Source of the DNA: Cryptomeria japonica
Taxonomy: Eukaryota; Streptophyta; Pinopsida; Cupressales; Cupressaceae
Reading direction: 5' to 3'
DNA length: 64,000 bases
Assembly (NCBI RefSeq): GCF_030272615.1
Contig: NC_081415.1
Coordinates: 376,293,392 to 376,357,391 of the forward strand
The notes beneath the pieces were generated by a model that ran no database searches, was not told the DNA's origin, and saw only the letters and a list, made by a program, of their open reading frames with translations. Shown here piece after piece: positions 1 to 11,302 of this stretch. A program made the position numbers and the translations under genes. Within the stretch, counting starts at the first letter, position 1. Every line of letters starts with the position of its first letter.

Positions 1-172
1 CTACACCATGTTAAGGGATGCAAGTTCAGTACTATCTCTCTCTAGGGGCTGTGACAATCTCAAGAATAAGTGCTCTCAATTTGAATGGCCCAACTTCTCT
101 CTTCTCCCCAAGGTGGAAGCCAAAGATATCTACGCTCAACTTGTTGACAGGAAAGAAATCTGGGTTCACCTT
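1..172 (+). pseudogene. LINE ORF2 fragment, upstream of the zinc-finger tail
   Basis: An open frame from position 8 contains the stretch SQFEWPNFSLLPKVEAKDIY and runs in sense into the solo LTR at 173. After that LTR the downstream sequence (1425 onward) continues with a LINE zf-RVT tail, so I read this as the preceding part of the same non-LTR reverse transcriptase ORF2. The left part lies outside the window. The last residues of the open frame are LTR sequence, not LINE. No catalytic motif is present here. The assignment rests on the continuation across the insertion rather than on this stretch alone. Confidence 0.55.
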
Positions 173-1424
173 TGTAATACCCTAAAAATGGTCACCTAAA
201 CCATGGGACCCTAATCTCGACAACATCACCAAGGTCCTAACCAAAAGGAAATTAAATCAACCTTGAGCACCTAATTAATTAATTCTTCAATCATTAATGT
301 TAGATGGAAAATAAATCACTCAATGTTAATTAAATATTTTTTTAATTAATTAAATCATTCCAAGTAAATCATTTTGATCAATTATTCTATTTATTTAATT
401 AAATATCCTAGCATATTTAATTAATAAATAATTTTGCCATTGAATCGTAAAAAAAGGAATTATTTTACAAAGAGAGATTTATCACAAAAATAGGAATTAA
501 TCTACAAAAGAAAGAGTTAAATTGAAAACAAAAGAAAAGAATTAAATTGAGAGAAGAAATCAAACTTAAGATATTTCTTTTTCTAAAATTGAGATAACTT
601 GAAAATCAGAAAAGCAATTAAATTGAATTAATCATTTTCTCTAAAATTAAAACTCAAAGCTTTTGAGAAAATAAGTTCAGTTGCATTGAAAAGGCTTTTT
701 CTAAATAAAAATCTTGAAAAAATTAAACAAAAGTGCATGGAATCCACTATTTTTATCTCAAGTGCATGAATCAACTAAATTTAATCTCCAATAAAAACTC
801 AGACTTATAATCTGAATGCATTCAATAAAGCTATAATTGGAATCTATCTCAAGATTAAATTAATCTGGTCTCTCAATTATTTCAATTGTCCTGAATTGTT
901 CTCTTTATTGAGGAATCTTAATCGCTCATTGATAATCGATCTTGAACGTTGGTCTCTCTTTTGAGTCTCTATAAATTCAGCCTTCATCTCTCATTCAAAA
1001 CATCCTGGAGATTTATTGTTATTATGCAGTTTTTGCTCTGGAGTCATTGAAGATATTGTGCTTTGATATTATTGCATCTTAGTTTATCTTTTTGCATATT
1101 TAGTTAAATTATGATTGCTTGAATTAATATAGCTTATTATTCATTCATATAGCTTATTATTCATTCATCTAGCTTAATCTTGCATCCATTTAGCTTAATA
1201 TTGTACTCATATAGATTAAATCCTTCATCTTGGTGTATTCTAGTCACTGGTATTGCTTAGACAAATCTAAGAGAAATTATATACTCACATCTTTTAGAAG
1301 GCGATAGCTCGATTTGTTATGGTTTTTATATTCATGATTATATTTGTCTAACCATGCATGCAATGACTTAATTCAAGTGTTGTGTCTTACAACTTTCAGA
1401 CTTATTCCACTTTTCACACACACA
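173..1424 (+). mobile_element. Solo LTR of the Tat-type Gypsy family
   Basis: It begins TGTAATACCC and ends CACACACA, and is flanked by the exact 5-bp duplication ACCTT (168-172 and 1425-1429). It matches, with more divergence, the two LTRs of the Tat element at 35518-36648 and 51924-53070 along its whole length. No internal coding part is present, so it is a solo LTR left by LTR-LTR recombination. A TATA-like TATAAAT lies at 970-976, the same place as in the complete element. It interrupts a LINE ORF. Confidence 0.93.
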
Positions 1425-1924
1425 ACCTTAACAAGTCCTAGAATGTTGATTTTGAAGGCTCCATGTGGAGCAAGCTTCTTGGACACCTTTGGTCCAAGCT
1501 GGTTGAACCCAAACTACAATGTTTTAAATGGTGTCACCTTCTTCATAGACTAAATATCTATGTTTTTGATGGTAGTCTTTCTATTTGTTCATGTTGCAGA
1601 GTTCCTGAGACTATGATACACATTTTATTTGAATGAATGTTTGCAAAAGAGGTGTGGAAGATGTTTTCTATTACTATAAGTTGTAATATCACTAACTGGG
1701 ATTGTGTGGTGGAATTTGTGTCTGATCTATCAAAAAGTGCTAATGTCTTTTGGTTAGTGCTCTCATCTATGATATTATGGTCAATTTGGAAATTTAGAAA
1801 TAATGACTTATTTAATGGTATTGAAAGATTTCTTATAGAGTCTCTCAGAAGACTCATACTTTATAATGTCTTTTCCCAGGTTACTATTGTTATGAAGATC
1901 TTGAGGAAAAAGTTTGAGTAGCTT
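1425..1924 (+). pseudogene. LINE ORF2 C-terminal zf-RVT domain
   Basis: Reading in the frame of the open stretch at 1637-1921, the sequence gives a Trp/Lys-rich helix (KLVEPKLQCFKWCHLLHRLN), then ICSCCRVPETMIHILFE, a stop, then MFAKEVWKMF and later LWSIWKFRNNDLFNG. This order (CxxC, then ExxxHxLFxC, then FAKxVW and WSIWKxRN) is the zinc-binding tail of plant L1-type LINE reverse transcriptases. The final Cys of the finger is replaced by TGA at about 1634, and another stop lies near 1440. It is a dead copy. It joins the fragment at 1-172 once the solo LTR and one duplication are removed. Confidence 0.8.
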
Positions 1925-2440
1925 GTGGGAGAAGGACAAGCCAGGATGTTCTCTTGGGAGATCTCCCATGGATTTACCTAGAGTAGAACCATATAGGAGA
2001 GGAGCCTTTTTGAGGTTGGATTGTCCAATTTTATGACAGAGCTAGAAAAGAAAAGAAGTACCCAAGTTGATAGACCTACTATAGCGGTGGATCCAATTGC
2101 AATAGTTAATGTAGTAGATGCCATACCTCTCCATGACTTTATGAAGGAAAAGAAGTTTTGGATGGATTTATTGGTTGGAAGATGAAGTGGATAGTACTTT
2201 GTTTGAATGATTCTTCTAGTGATCCATTCTAAATTGTTTTTGTATATCAATTCATAACAAGCACATAACAACTCTCTCGATAGGAAATTATAATCTTATA
2301 TATCAATTTTTCTTTACATAGGTTGGACATATGTTGTATAGGATCATGTAATTATCTAGCAGTGTATGTTTTCCTCTGTGATTTGATAGTTGCTAATCTT
2401 TTGTACTCCTCAATTATCTTTAATATTAAAAAATAAATTA
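1925..2440 (+). other. Probable LINE 3' untranslated tail
   Basis: No credible ORF. The segment follows the LINE ORF and ends in an A-rich run (TTAATATTAAAAAATAAATT, about 2420-2439), after which a different coding-like sequence starts. I infer that this is the LINE 3' UTR. The exact end and a target-site duplication could not be fixed by eye. Confidence 0.45.
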
Positions 2441-2545
2441 TTGAGGCACAAGCAGGGAAATCATCTTTCCAAGAAGAGGAAGAAAGGCCAACACATGAGC
2501 CACCCAAGGTTATGATGAATAAAGATGAACAATAGATATCCCAAT
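2441..2545 (+). pseudogene. Unrecognised coding-like region X, first piece
   Basis: A short Glu/Pro/Lys-rich open stretch (FQEEEERPTHEPPKVMMNK) lies between the LINE tail and a solo LTR. It continues as region X beyond that LTR (3987 onward), with frame changes. I do not recognise the protein. It could be the gag-like ORF of an old retroelement. Confidence 0.35.
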
Positions 2546-3981
2546 TGGTACTGAGAGGGGGGGGTGAATCAGTACAGGCAAAACCTTTCTCAACAACTTA
2601 TCTAGTTAACACAATACCAACGTGTTGTTGCCATTAGTGAACTTAACCATGGAAACACTGGTTAAACATAGTAAGACATCACATACCGTAAATTGATAAG
2701 TCTGATCACTTCAAATACGATCAATACTTGATATCAAATTCACCCAAAAACATATGCATGTGGTATACTAGTAATACCATAACCTATTAACCCTGCATGC
2801 ATAATATTTCAACCAAATACTTCATAAACATCACATGAAAAATGCAGAACACATAACACACATATTTTTCACGTGGAAACCCAAATGGGAAAAACCATGG
2901 TGGGGATGAATACCCACAAGCTTGTTTTGAACTCTTTTGAAGCTCGCCTTGTTAGGAGCCTAGTCCGGTTAAAGACTTTACAATAAGGTTCTTCTAGGAA
3001 CCGATCCTGTTAGAGATCACCCGGTTAAGGGATGGCTATATACCCTATTAAAGGTTGAAACCCTATTAGAGGTTACCTCGCTAGAGGATTTGAAGAACTC
3101 AATGATCTTGAGTCACCTAGTTATAGGTTTTACAATAAGCCTGTTAAAGCTACCCGATAAAGGATTTTCCATATGTTGAAATGATTAGAAGACAACAGGA
3201 AAAAATTCTGATCTGATAACAACATTACATGCCAAGGCAGATCCTTTTCATTTCCTCTACTCTGCAATCACACTCTGCATTTTTCCTCTTACTGGTCTGG
3301 CAAGTATCTCATCACTCTAATACACACAACATTTTCCAAAAACTTTACAATAACAAACATCATCGACCTTATAGACAATAGATAGGTCGGAAGCATAAAC
3401 CCTAAACCCTAAGCATCTTAGGTTTACAACACAGGCGGTCCAATCCTGACTGTCCAAACACATTGCATAAAGTATTACAATTTCGAACATATCACAAGAT
3501 AAAATGCATCATTCATTCATCACCACTCATGGGAATCAGTAACCCATCATGCTTTCTTCTCATACCACTAAGAAGAATGATCATTCTCGAGGTAGACTTC
3601 AAACGTAGTCAATCTTCTCATATCTCAATCCTTCACGTGCACAAGGTTGACATGGCACCTTGATCTCATTCATATCTCTTAGCTAACTCATCATAGAGTA
3701 TCATCAGTTGCATCGCACAAGCTAGATCGCCAAACTGATAACCATAGAGTTGAGACTACTAATCGGTAGTCACACTTAGTGAAACCCTGACACCAATTCA
3801 CTATTTTTCTTCCTACCTCTTCATACCTGTTTACTTGAACTTTATTGACATCAATGACAACATACATTATCATCATATCAATATACCGGTTCACCATATG
3901 CTAACAATATTTAATAATCTCCCCATATGCCAACAATATCCAACAATCTCCCCATATGCCAACAATATCCAACAGGTTGCA
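2546..3981 (-). mobile_element. Solo LTR, minus strand, Copia-type
   Basis: On the plus strand it runs from TGGTACTGAGAGG to GGTTGCA and is flanked by the exact duplication CCAAT (2541-2545 and 3982-3986). On the minus strand it starts TGCAACCTGTTGG and ends in a C-rich stretch followed by CTCTCAGTACCA. It also carries a segment like the LTR at the right edge of the window (CCCATTTGGGTTTCC). The C-rich end resembles the Copia LTR ends at 6690-6722 and 12313-12351. No internal region is left. Three near-copies of a short motif (CCATATGCCAACAATATCC and similar) lie at 3894-3972. Confidence 0.85.
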
Positions 3982-3986
3982 CCAAT

Positions 3987-5672
3987 TGATAAAAAGGGAA
4001 AGAATATTTTAACAAGAGAATCTTCAAAATCAACCCTTCCACTGCAAGATCCATAGGTTGGCCAAACACTTCCAAAGCAAGTGAGGAAAATAGACAAGGG
4101 TAAGGCAGTTTTGTCCATCTTCATTGAGATTGTTGTTGATAATGAGGAGGATGCACGAGTTCCTCCACCTTCCCCCCCTAAGAAAACATTTAAGGATACT
4201 GATTAAATTGGAGAAGAGCCCATGGATGTTGACAAGACAATTGTCTATAGCATGATTCCTGAAGAAGAAGCCAATGATGAAAGAATTGTTGTCACGACCC
4301 AATTTTTGTTTGATGATGAATTCATTAAGACCCCAAAGTTCAAGAGTTTTTGGCTTCAAGCCAAGCTTAAAAATATGTTAGAATAGGAGGTCGCAAATTT
4401 TGACAGGGAGAATATAGATTGCACTCCTGATGAGGCCAAACAAATGATCAAGACAAGTGACATGATGTTGATCCTAGGTTAGGATATGCAGAAAATTTTC
4501 ATATTGGATCAAGTTATGAAGCAGGATGACCCTATTTATGTCCAAGAATTTGGTACTATGGTATAGGGCTCAATCCAAGAATAAAAGCACTAGCATAGTG
4601 AGAAAAAGGCCCTAATACAAAGAAGCATAAATTTTTATTTGGGGTGTAGGAGAAGATAGGTGATCCAATCATCAAAATAGTAAAAGTTTCCTTAGCAGTG
4701 AAACTTGCAATAATTTCATTGCATGAATCATTTATTCTATGGCTACTATAGAGGAAGAAGAAAGGAAACATAATATACTGAAAAGGAAGCATGTAGCCCT
4801 CTTTGCTATTTTTAATCAATTATATTGAGAAATGGCAAATTAAAAAAGGTGATAGCAAAAAAGGATGCAACCTTTACAGTTGTGACAGAGAAAAAACCAT
4901 AGAGACAAGAAGCACGAGTTGGGCTAGATAAGTCAAAAGAAATCACCTCCTCCTTGATTTTTGATTTTGAAATGTTAACATTCAAGAGTAAGGAATTATC
5001 CACCATTATCAATAATAGAGACAAAAGGCTAGTGCAAATGAGAGATGAAGGAGAAGACAAGTACCTGGCAATAAAAAAGGGCACAATTTTGCATTTGACT
5101 GATAAGATGCTGAAGAAATTGGATGAGGTTCATGCCTCATATTCACATGTTTCTTAGGTCCATAAGAAATTTCAGGACCTAATTGAATTCTTTCAGTCAT
5201 TAAGGGCCACATGTCACCCTAGTCATCATTTTGAAGGAAGTATTCTTGGCTATGAAAAATATGCCCTCTAGTCCTCAAATTATTGGGGCATCTTGGAAAA
5301 ATTATAATGTAATGATTAAAGAGATTCCCCATGTTGTGAACCAGGAATCAACATTAAAGGAGAGAATGATTTCTTTTAGTGGTATGCAAAAGTGGGATAT
5401 TCCCAAAGTTTTGAATAAGGATAATCAAATTAAAGATCTAGAAGAATGGAAGAATAATTTTGGAGAAGCAATAGAATTAGTATTGGACTAGCTAGTGTGG
5501 GGGGACCCAACCAAAAAGGATATATATTATTTGATTGTTGATATAATTTTAGATATTGATTCTCTATACCAAAAGTTTGTGGCTGAGATGACACATGTGC
5601 TAGACAGAAGGACTATGGAAGCTATGAATAAATTGCAAGAACTAAGAACTTTCAGTTGGTCCACCACCAAAC
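3987..5672 (+). pseudogene. Unrecognised degenerate coding region X, main piece
   Basis: Long coding-like stretches occur in changing plus-strand frames with several stops, for example VPPPSPPKKTFKDTD, EEPMDVDKTIVYSMIPEEEA, VHKKFQDLIEFFQSL and LDRRTMEAMNKLQELRTFSW. The composition is charged and helix-rich with short Pro-rich parts. The frame at the right end (WSTTK) continues after the Copia insertion as QIDNWHKEYSQLMKSN and then stops. I see no zinc knuckle, protease, polymerase or integrase motif. It may be a gag-like ORF of a non-autonomous element or a decayed host gene. Function unknown. Confidence 0.5.
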
Positions 5673-6722
5673 TATTGGTATTTTGGTATGGTTTTGTCAT
5701 TGATGTCAACACCTACTAAATACACCTACTTTGGAGATCCAGCAACATTCATTGGCAAGAAGTAATCTGTGCAACAGTTATTGGTATATGATCAACCTAC
5801 AGGATATAATGTTCACCGGTACCTAGAATGACATGAAAGACACTTGGTAATGTCGAAGACATTATGTGGACACTTTATTTTGAAGTACTAATGATTGATA
5901 TATTCTTATTTGCATATTTGCTTTTACTGGCAAATAGGTCCAGGTTATCTAGGGTTACACCGACAGGTTTATCTTTTCTAGATCAGCAGGGCACGCTATG
6001 AAGATGATTTAATATTGATGTTAATGCATTAAGCCGACATGTTTAATCGGTTATTGCATCGGATATTATTTGTAAAATGTTTTATTGTAATATCTTGTAG
6101 AGCCAACCTACTAAAATTGGTCTTAGGGTATGGTATAAATGTAAGATCTTATTTGTAAGATCAAGTGTGGAATGCGAAAAAGATTTGAGTGAAGGTATAT
6201 GCGAGATCAAGAAGAGGCATTCATGAAGACATCATTTGAAGTGAAGTTAGGTTTTTGTAGAAGCATATCAGCATTACACCGGTACTGAATTCATCATATC
6301 AAGATGCAATTTTGTATAGTACATTCTTATTGGATTTAACCATCCAACTGTAGTCAGTGTGACTCCCATTTGTGATTGAGCAGTGAGCTCTAGGCTGTTG
6401 GCCTTTCTGCATGTGCAGACCCCTCTTTGTACACTTACTATCTGTAGTAGTATCATTTGATTGTGGGTAAGGATTCCCACCATGGTTTTTCCCCTTATAG
6501 GGTTTCCACATACAAATATTGGTGTCATGTGTTGTGGATGACTTTGTGTTTATGTTTCATGCATTAATTCTTACCGGTATGGCAATTTACTATTAACACT
6601 GTCTACTGGCATACTTAACTGGTTTACCGGTATTAAGAATTAAGTTGGTTAATAAGTTTTTGGTTTGAATTTATTAGACAACTGATTCACCCCCCTCTCT
6701 TAGTTGTCTCCGGGACCTAACA
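5673..6722 (+). repeat. 5' LTR of the Copia element
   Basis: Runs from TATTGGTA (its partner has TGTTGGTA, so the terminal G has mutated to A here) to CCTAACA, with the primer site two bases downstream. It aligns end to end with 11303-12351. ACCGGT palindromes recur in it (for example near 5815, 6280, 6573 and 6624). Confidence 0.95.
6134..6140 (+). promoter_or_regulatory. TATA-like box in the Copia 5' LTR
   Basis: TATAAAT in the middle of the LTR, conserved in the right LTR at 11759-11765. A candidate for the U3 promoter; the transcription start was not determined. Confidence 0.45.
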
Positions 6723-6724
6723 AT

Positions 6725-6736
6725 TGGTATCAGAGC
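6725..6736 (+). other. Primer binding site, tRNA-iMet type
   Basis: TGGTATCAGAGC, the exact complement of the 3' end of plant initiator tRNA-Met, starts two bases after the LTR end. This is the usual primer for plant Copia elements. Confidence 0.93.
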
Positions 6737-6779
6737 CTAGTCCTCTTTTTGCAGAAGTTTAACAACTTGAGGAGATCCA

Positions 6780-8126
6780 ATGTCTACTAATTATTTCAGA
6801 AAGGGTAGTCCTAAACTTGATGGAACCAACTATGGGATATGGAAGATCAGAATGGAGACACATTTGAATTGCATTGGTAAAGACATCTGGGATGTTACCA
6901 AGAATGGTTATACTGCTGTTGTAGCTGGTCAGACTACTCCAATTACTTTAGCTAAAGATGAAGAAAATGATTGCAAAGCAAGAGAAGCACTCTTGAGCGC
7001 ATTATCAGAACAAATCATGGGATTATCAGATAGATCTACTGCTAAAGCTATTTGGGATCATTTGGAAACACTGAATGAAGGAGATTCCATAGTCAAAATT
7101 GCAAAACTTGAAAGCTTCCGAGTCAGGTATGAACATCTGAAAATGGAAGAAGATGAAAGGATTTCTGCTTTTATGGAAAGAGTAAATGAAATTGTTTTGG
7201 GTATCAAATGTTGTGGAGGAACCTTGAGTGAGGATGAGATTGTTTCAAAAATCTTAAGAGGTTTGCCATCGGCATATAAAATGAAGGTTACTGGTATAAA
7301 TGAGTTGAGAACAATGCCTAATACATCAGTAACTAGGGATACATTGATTGGAAAACTTTCAGCTTTTGAAATTGAGGAATTTGGTCCTGTTGCTACTATA
7401 AAAACTGATTTGGCCTTCAAAGCATCAACATCATCTGCTCCATCTTTTGACAAATCAGATTGGAGAGCCTTTTATGTAAGAGAACTTGAAGAAACAAGGA
7501 AGGAGAATGAAGAGCTTGAAGAACTTGAAGCACTATTTGCAAGAAAAATGCCAAAAGGCCCAATTGGAAGTAAGTATGAAGGTAAAGCACCCTTTAAATG
7601 TTTTAACTGCAATAAGATCGGTCATATGGCTTCAATATGCTCTGATAGACATGCTAGACTAAGAGAAGAAGCTAGAAGAACATACAAACCTAATCCTAAA
7701 TATCAGAGATACAGATTTAAGAAAAACAAAGATAAATCTTATTACATTGCTGATGAAGGTGTGACTGATGATTCTGATGAGGATCCAGTAGACAATGGAT
7801 GGGTCTTTGTTGCTATAACAGAAGATCAACTGACACCTATTGCTCAACTAGTAGAACAAGCCCTAGCAGCTAAAGTTGAATCAAAGGATGAATGGATTAT
7901 TGACTCAGGATGCTCACATCACATGACTGGAGACAAAGGTAAATTCTTGAACTTTCAAGAATACAATGGAGGTTTAGTAAGATTTGGAGATGACAAAGCC
8001 TATTCAATCAAAGGTAAGGGTTCAATATCTCTTGATGGTAAACATAACACTGACAATGTCTACTATGTTGAAGGATTAAAACACAATCTTTTAAGTGTTA
8101 GTCAATTAGTTGAGAAAGGTTTTTAG
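6780..8126 (+). CDS. Copia gag and protease
   Basis: A 448-residue open frame starts at an ATG 44 bp after the primer site. The N-terminal part (GSPKLDGTNYGIWKIRMETH) is the Copia gag domain (UBN2 family), which forms the particle. A CCHC zinc knuckle, CFNCNKIGHMASIC, is at residues 274-287. An acidic region follows, then the retropepsin-type protease with catalytic WIIDSGCSHHM around residue 375 and a GLKHNLLSVSQL end. The frame stops at TAG (8124-8126), but the same frame continues with the Copia pre-integrase domain, so the stop is a lesion inside gag-pol. Gag packages RNA and the protease cuts the polyprotein. Confidence 0.93.
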   Translation: MSTNYFRKGSPKLDGTNYGIWKIRMETHLNCIGKDIWDVTKNGYTAVVAGQTTPITLAKDEENDCKAREALLSALSEQIMGLSDRSTAKAIWDHLETLNEGDSIVKIAKLESFRVRYEHLKMEEDERISAFMERVNEIVLGIKCCGGTLSEDEIVSKILRGLPSAYKMKVTGINELRTMPNTSVTRDTLIGKLSAFEIEEFGPVATIKTDLAFKASTSSAPSFDKSDWRAFYVRELEETRKENEELEELEALFARKMPKGPIGSKYEGKAPFKCFNCNKIGHMASICSDRHARLREEARRTYKPNPKYQRYRFKKNKDKSYYIADEGVTDDSDEDPVDNGWVFVAITEDQLTPIAQLVEQALAAKVESKDEWIIDSGCSHHMTGDKGKFLNFQEYNGGLVRFGDDKAYSIKGKGSISLDGKHNTDNVYYVEGLKHNLLSVSQLVEKGF

Positions 8127-9172
8127 TTACAATTTAAAAATGGAAAATGCAAAATCATGAATAGAACTGGCTTGGAAATTGCAACCGGTAATCAGACTAG
8201 AGGTAATATCTTTCATTTGAATAATAGTGAAAAGGCATGCTTAATTGCACATATAGATGAAAGTTGGTTATGGCATAAAAGACTATGTCATGTAAATTTT
8301 GATTGCATGGTAAAAATTAGTACTTCTAAAGCAGTTAGAGATCTACCTAAAATTGTGAAACCTTAGAATACAGTTTGCAAGGAATGTCAATTTGGAAAAC
8401 AAGTTAGAGCTAGTTTCAAAAGTATTCCAGAAAAATCCAATAATGCTCTTGATTTAATTCACACTGATTTATGTGGTCCAGCTCAAACTAAGAACTTACA
8501 AGGTGATAGATATTTCATGCTAATTATTGATGATTATTCTAGAATGTGTTGGGTTACTTTTCTCAAAGAAAAATCAGAAGCACTTGGGAAGTTCAAACTA
8601 TTCAAAGCAATGGTTGAAAATGAAACCGGTAAGAAAATCAAATGTTTAAGATCAGATCAAGGAGGAGAATTCACATCTAAATATTTTAATACATTCTGTG
8701 AAGTGAATGGAATCAAAAGACAGTTATCAGCACCTCAGACACCACAACAGAATGGAGTTGTTGAAAGGAAAAATAGAACAATCTTGGATGCAGCAAGAAG
8801 TATGTTATCAGAAGCAAATCTACCACATGTGTACTGGAGAGAGGCAGTAAGCACTGCTATCTATACATTCAACAAATTTCACATCAAAGTTGAACCGGTA
8901 AGACCCCTCATGAACTATGGTTTGGTAATATTCCTACTCTTAAGTACTTCAGAATTTTTGGAAGTAAATGTTATATTAGAAGAGATGAGTATATTGGCAA
9001 GTTTGATCCTAGAAGTGATGAATGAATATTTCTTAGTTATTCATCTAAGAGCAAGGCATATAGATGTTTTAATAAAAGATTACAGAAAATTGTTGAGAGT
9101 ACAAATGTAAAGATTGATGAACAATTCAGAGGAACTTCAAGATATATAGACTCTGAACCGGAAACATAAATT
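8127..9172 (+). pseudogene. Copia integrase, broken
   Basis: In the gag frame: a pre-integrase region (LWHKRLCHVNFDCMVK), a stop at 8364-8366, the CxxC half of the HHCC finger (VCKECQFGKQ), then the catalytic core with DLIHTDLCGP (first Asp), IKCLRSDQGGEF (second Asp) and TPQQNGVVERKNRTI (Glu). Near 8905 the frame changes (a one-base loss or two-base gain). The new frame reads HELWFGNIPTLKYFRIFGSK, the usual Copia integrase C-terminal region. Further stops are at 9023-9025 and 9167-9169. All three catalytic acids are still encoded. Confidence 0.9.
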
Positions 9173-10909
9173 ATGACAAATGAACCTACAATAAATCCAC
9201 CGGTACATAATGATGATCTAGTTACTCCGGTATCATCAGAGGATTCCACAGTAATTGAAGAACTACAACAGACTAAGACACCCCAGTATGTAAGATTGAA
9301 TCATTCTGAAGATCAGATAATTGGAAGCAAATTTAAAGGAGTTATGACAATAGGAAGATTGGCAAATGAAGAAGTATGTCTTATTTCTCAAATTGAACCA
9401 TTAACTATCAATGAGGCATGTGAAGATAAATTTTGGATTAAAGCTATGGAAGAAGAATTAGGACAAATTGAGAAAAATAATACTTGGACATTAGTTCCCC
9501 GGCCTAAAAATAAAAATGTAATTGGAACCAAATGGGTATTTAGAAACAAACTTAATGAAGATGGTAAGGTTGTCAGAAATAAAGCAAGACTAGTGTGTAA
9601 GGGATATTCTCAGAAAGAAGGAGTTGATTACAATGAAACCTTTGCACCAGTAGCTAGAATTGAGGCAGTTAGATTATTCTTGGTCTTTGCAGCTCACAAG
9701 GATTACAAAGTTTATCAAATGGATATTAAATGTGCATTTTTGAATGGAGATCTTGAAGAGGAAGTCTATATTGAACAACCTGATGGATTTTCTTTGACAG
9801 ATGACAATGATATGGTTTGCAGATTAAGAAAAGCTCTGTATGGATTAAAACAAGCCCCAAGAGCTTGGTATGCAAGATTGGATAAGTATCTTTTAAAGAT
9901 TGGTTTTACTAAAGGAAATGCAGATAGCAATTTATATTACAAAGTAACTAATGATGACATCTTGATTATTGAAGTATTTGTTGATGATATAATCTTTGGA
10001 GGAGAAGATGAATTATGCAAAGAATTTTCTCTTGAAATGCAGCAAGAATTTGAAATGTCTATGATTGGAGAAATAAAATTCTTTTTAGGATTGCAGATTT
10101 TACAGACTGATAAAGGTATATTTTTGAGTCAATCTAAGTACTTGAAAGAACTACTTAAGAAATTTGGGATGGAGAACTCTAAACCGATAAGCACACCTAT
10201 GACTACAAATGACAAATTATCTCAAAGGGATGAATCTACACCTGTTAATCCAACTAGATACAAATCTATGATAGGAGGTTTATTGTATTTGACACAAACC
10301 AGACCTGATATTATGAATGCAGTATGTATAGTTTCTAGATTTCAGAGTAATCCTAAGGAAAATCATGAATCAGCAATGAAAAGGATTTTCCAGTACTTAC
10401 AAGGCACAACAAATCTTGGATTATGGTATCCTAAAGATGAAAATTTTGATCTATGTGCATATACAGATGCAAATTGGGTAGGAGATGTGGATGATAGAAA
10501 AAGCATCACTGGAGGAGCATTCTTTCTTGGAAAAAGATTAGTTTCTTGGTTGAGTAAGAAACAGAGTTGCACATCTTTATCAACAACAGAATCAAAATAT
10601 GTTGCAGCAGCAACAAACTGTACACAGGTACTTTGGCTTAAGCAAATGTTGAAAGACTTAAAGGTAAAATGCAGAGGTAAAATGCAGGAACCTATTACTA
10701 TATACCGTGATAACACTGCAGCAATTGATATATCTAAAAATTTGGTATTACATTCTAAAACAAAACATGTTTCTATCAAACTAAATTTTCTAAGGGAAAA
10801 AGTTGAAGAAAAAGAGATAAAACTGGTTTATGTGAATACTAAAGAACAACTTGTAGATATTTTCACAAAACCTTTGCCTAAGGAAACTTTTGAGTATCTC
10901 AGAGATTAG
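9173..10909 (+). CDS. Copia reverse transcriptase and RNase H
   Basis: A 578-residue open frame. The RT has [12 protein letters not shown], the [20 protein letters not shown] block, [20 protein letters not shown] (first Asp) and FVDDIIFGG with the paired Asp near residues 271-272. The RNase H has [27 protein letters not shown] (Glu) and YRDNTAAI, and ends in [13 protein letters not shown], the usual Copia end. The start ATG directly follows a stop and is probably internal to the original polyprotein. This is the best preserved polymerase in the window, but it is cut off from an intact gag-integrase. Confidence 0.95.
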   Translation: MTNEPTINPPVHNDDLVTPVSSEDSTVIEELQQTKTPQYVRLNHSEDQIIGSKFKGVMTIGRLANEEVCLISQIEPLTINEACEDKFWIKAMEEELGQIEKNNTWTLVPRPKNKNVIGTKWVFRNKLNEDGKVVRNKARLVCKGYSQKEGVDYNETFAPVARIEAVRLFLVFAAHKDYKVYQMDIKCAFLNGDLEEEVYIEQPDGFSLTDDNDMVCRLRKALYGLKQAPRAWYARLDKYLLKIGFTKGNADSNLYYKVTNDDILIIEVFVDDIIFGGEDELCKEFSLEMQQEFEMSMIGEIKFFLGLQILQTDKGIFLSQSKYLKELLKKFGMENSKPISTPMTTNDKLSQRDESTPVNPTRYKSMIGGLLYLTQTRPDIMNAVCIVSRFQSNPKENHESAMKRIFQYLQGTTNLGLWYPKDENFDLCAYTDANWVGDVDDRKSITGGAFFLGKRLVSWLSKKQSCTSLSTTESKYVAAATNCTQVLWLKQMLKDLKVKCRGKMQEPITIYRDNTAAIDISKNLVLHSKTKHVSIKLNFLREKVEEKEIKLVYVNTKEQLVDIFTKPLPKETFEYLRD

Positions 10910-11302
10910 CTTAGAGTCATACCACCACCAGTAGTGACTTAGAAAATTGATGATTGTCATCAACCGATAGAATTAAATGGACAAATATTTTATTATGGTA
11001 TTTGATGAGGAAGCTACTTCTCAGGGGGAGTAGTTGGTATATTGAATTGGTTGGTATTTTGTATGAACTTGACCTTTTGTGACTTTGGCATTTGATGTCA
11101 AAGGGGAAGAGATATCTATGGAAAAACACATTATCCTTTTGGAAAGAAAAAGAGATTTTAAGGGAAAGGTTTTTTTGAAAGATTGGTATTGTTACTCCCA
11201 GGGGGAGAAATGAAGATTGTTGGTTTTTGTATTTGGCATTTCTATTTTGGCACTTTGATGGTTTTTCCATCTTGTGTTGCCATCAATGCCAAAGGGGGAG
11301 AT
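10910..11302 (+). other. Copia 3' non-coding region with three purine tracts
   Basis: No ORF. Three tracts of the form AGGGGGAG occur at about 11023-11030, 11199-11207 and 11293-11300. The last, AAAGGGGGAGA, abuts the 3' LTR and is the functional polypurine tract candidate. The middle one is followed by GATTGTTGG, like the LTR start. Multiple tracts of this kind are known in Sirevirus-type Copia elements. Confidence 0.7.

Noticed and set aside
3398..3412. Telomere-like CCCTAAA repeats
   Set aside because: Only about two units, inside a solo LTR; chance or a short regulatory word rather than a telomere.
7058..7453. A 131-codon minus-strand ORF inside Copia gag
   Set aside because: It is the reverse of a well-supported gag frame and shows no domain of its own.
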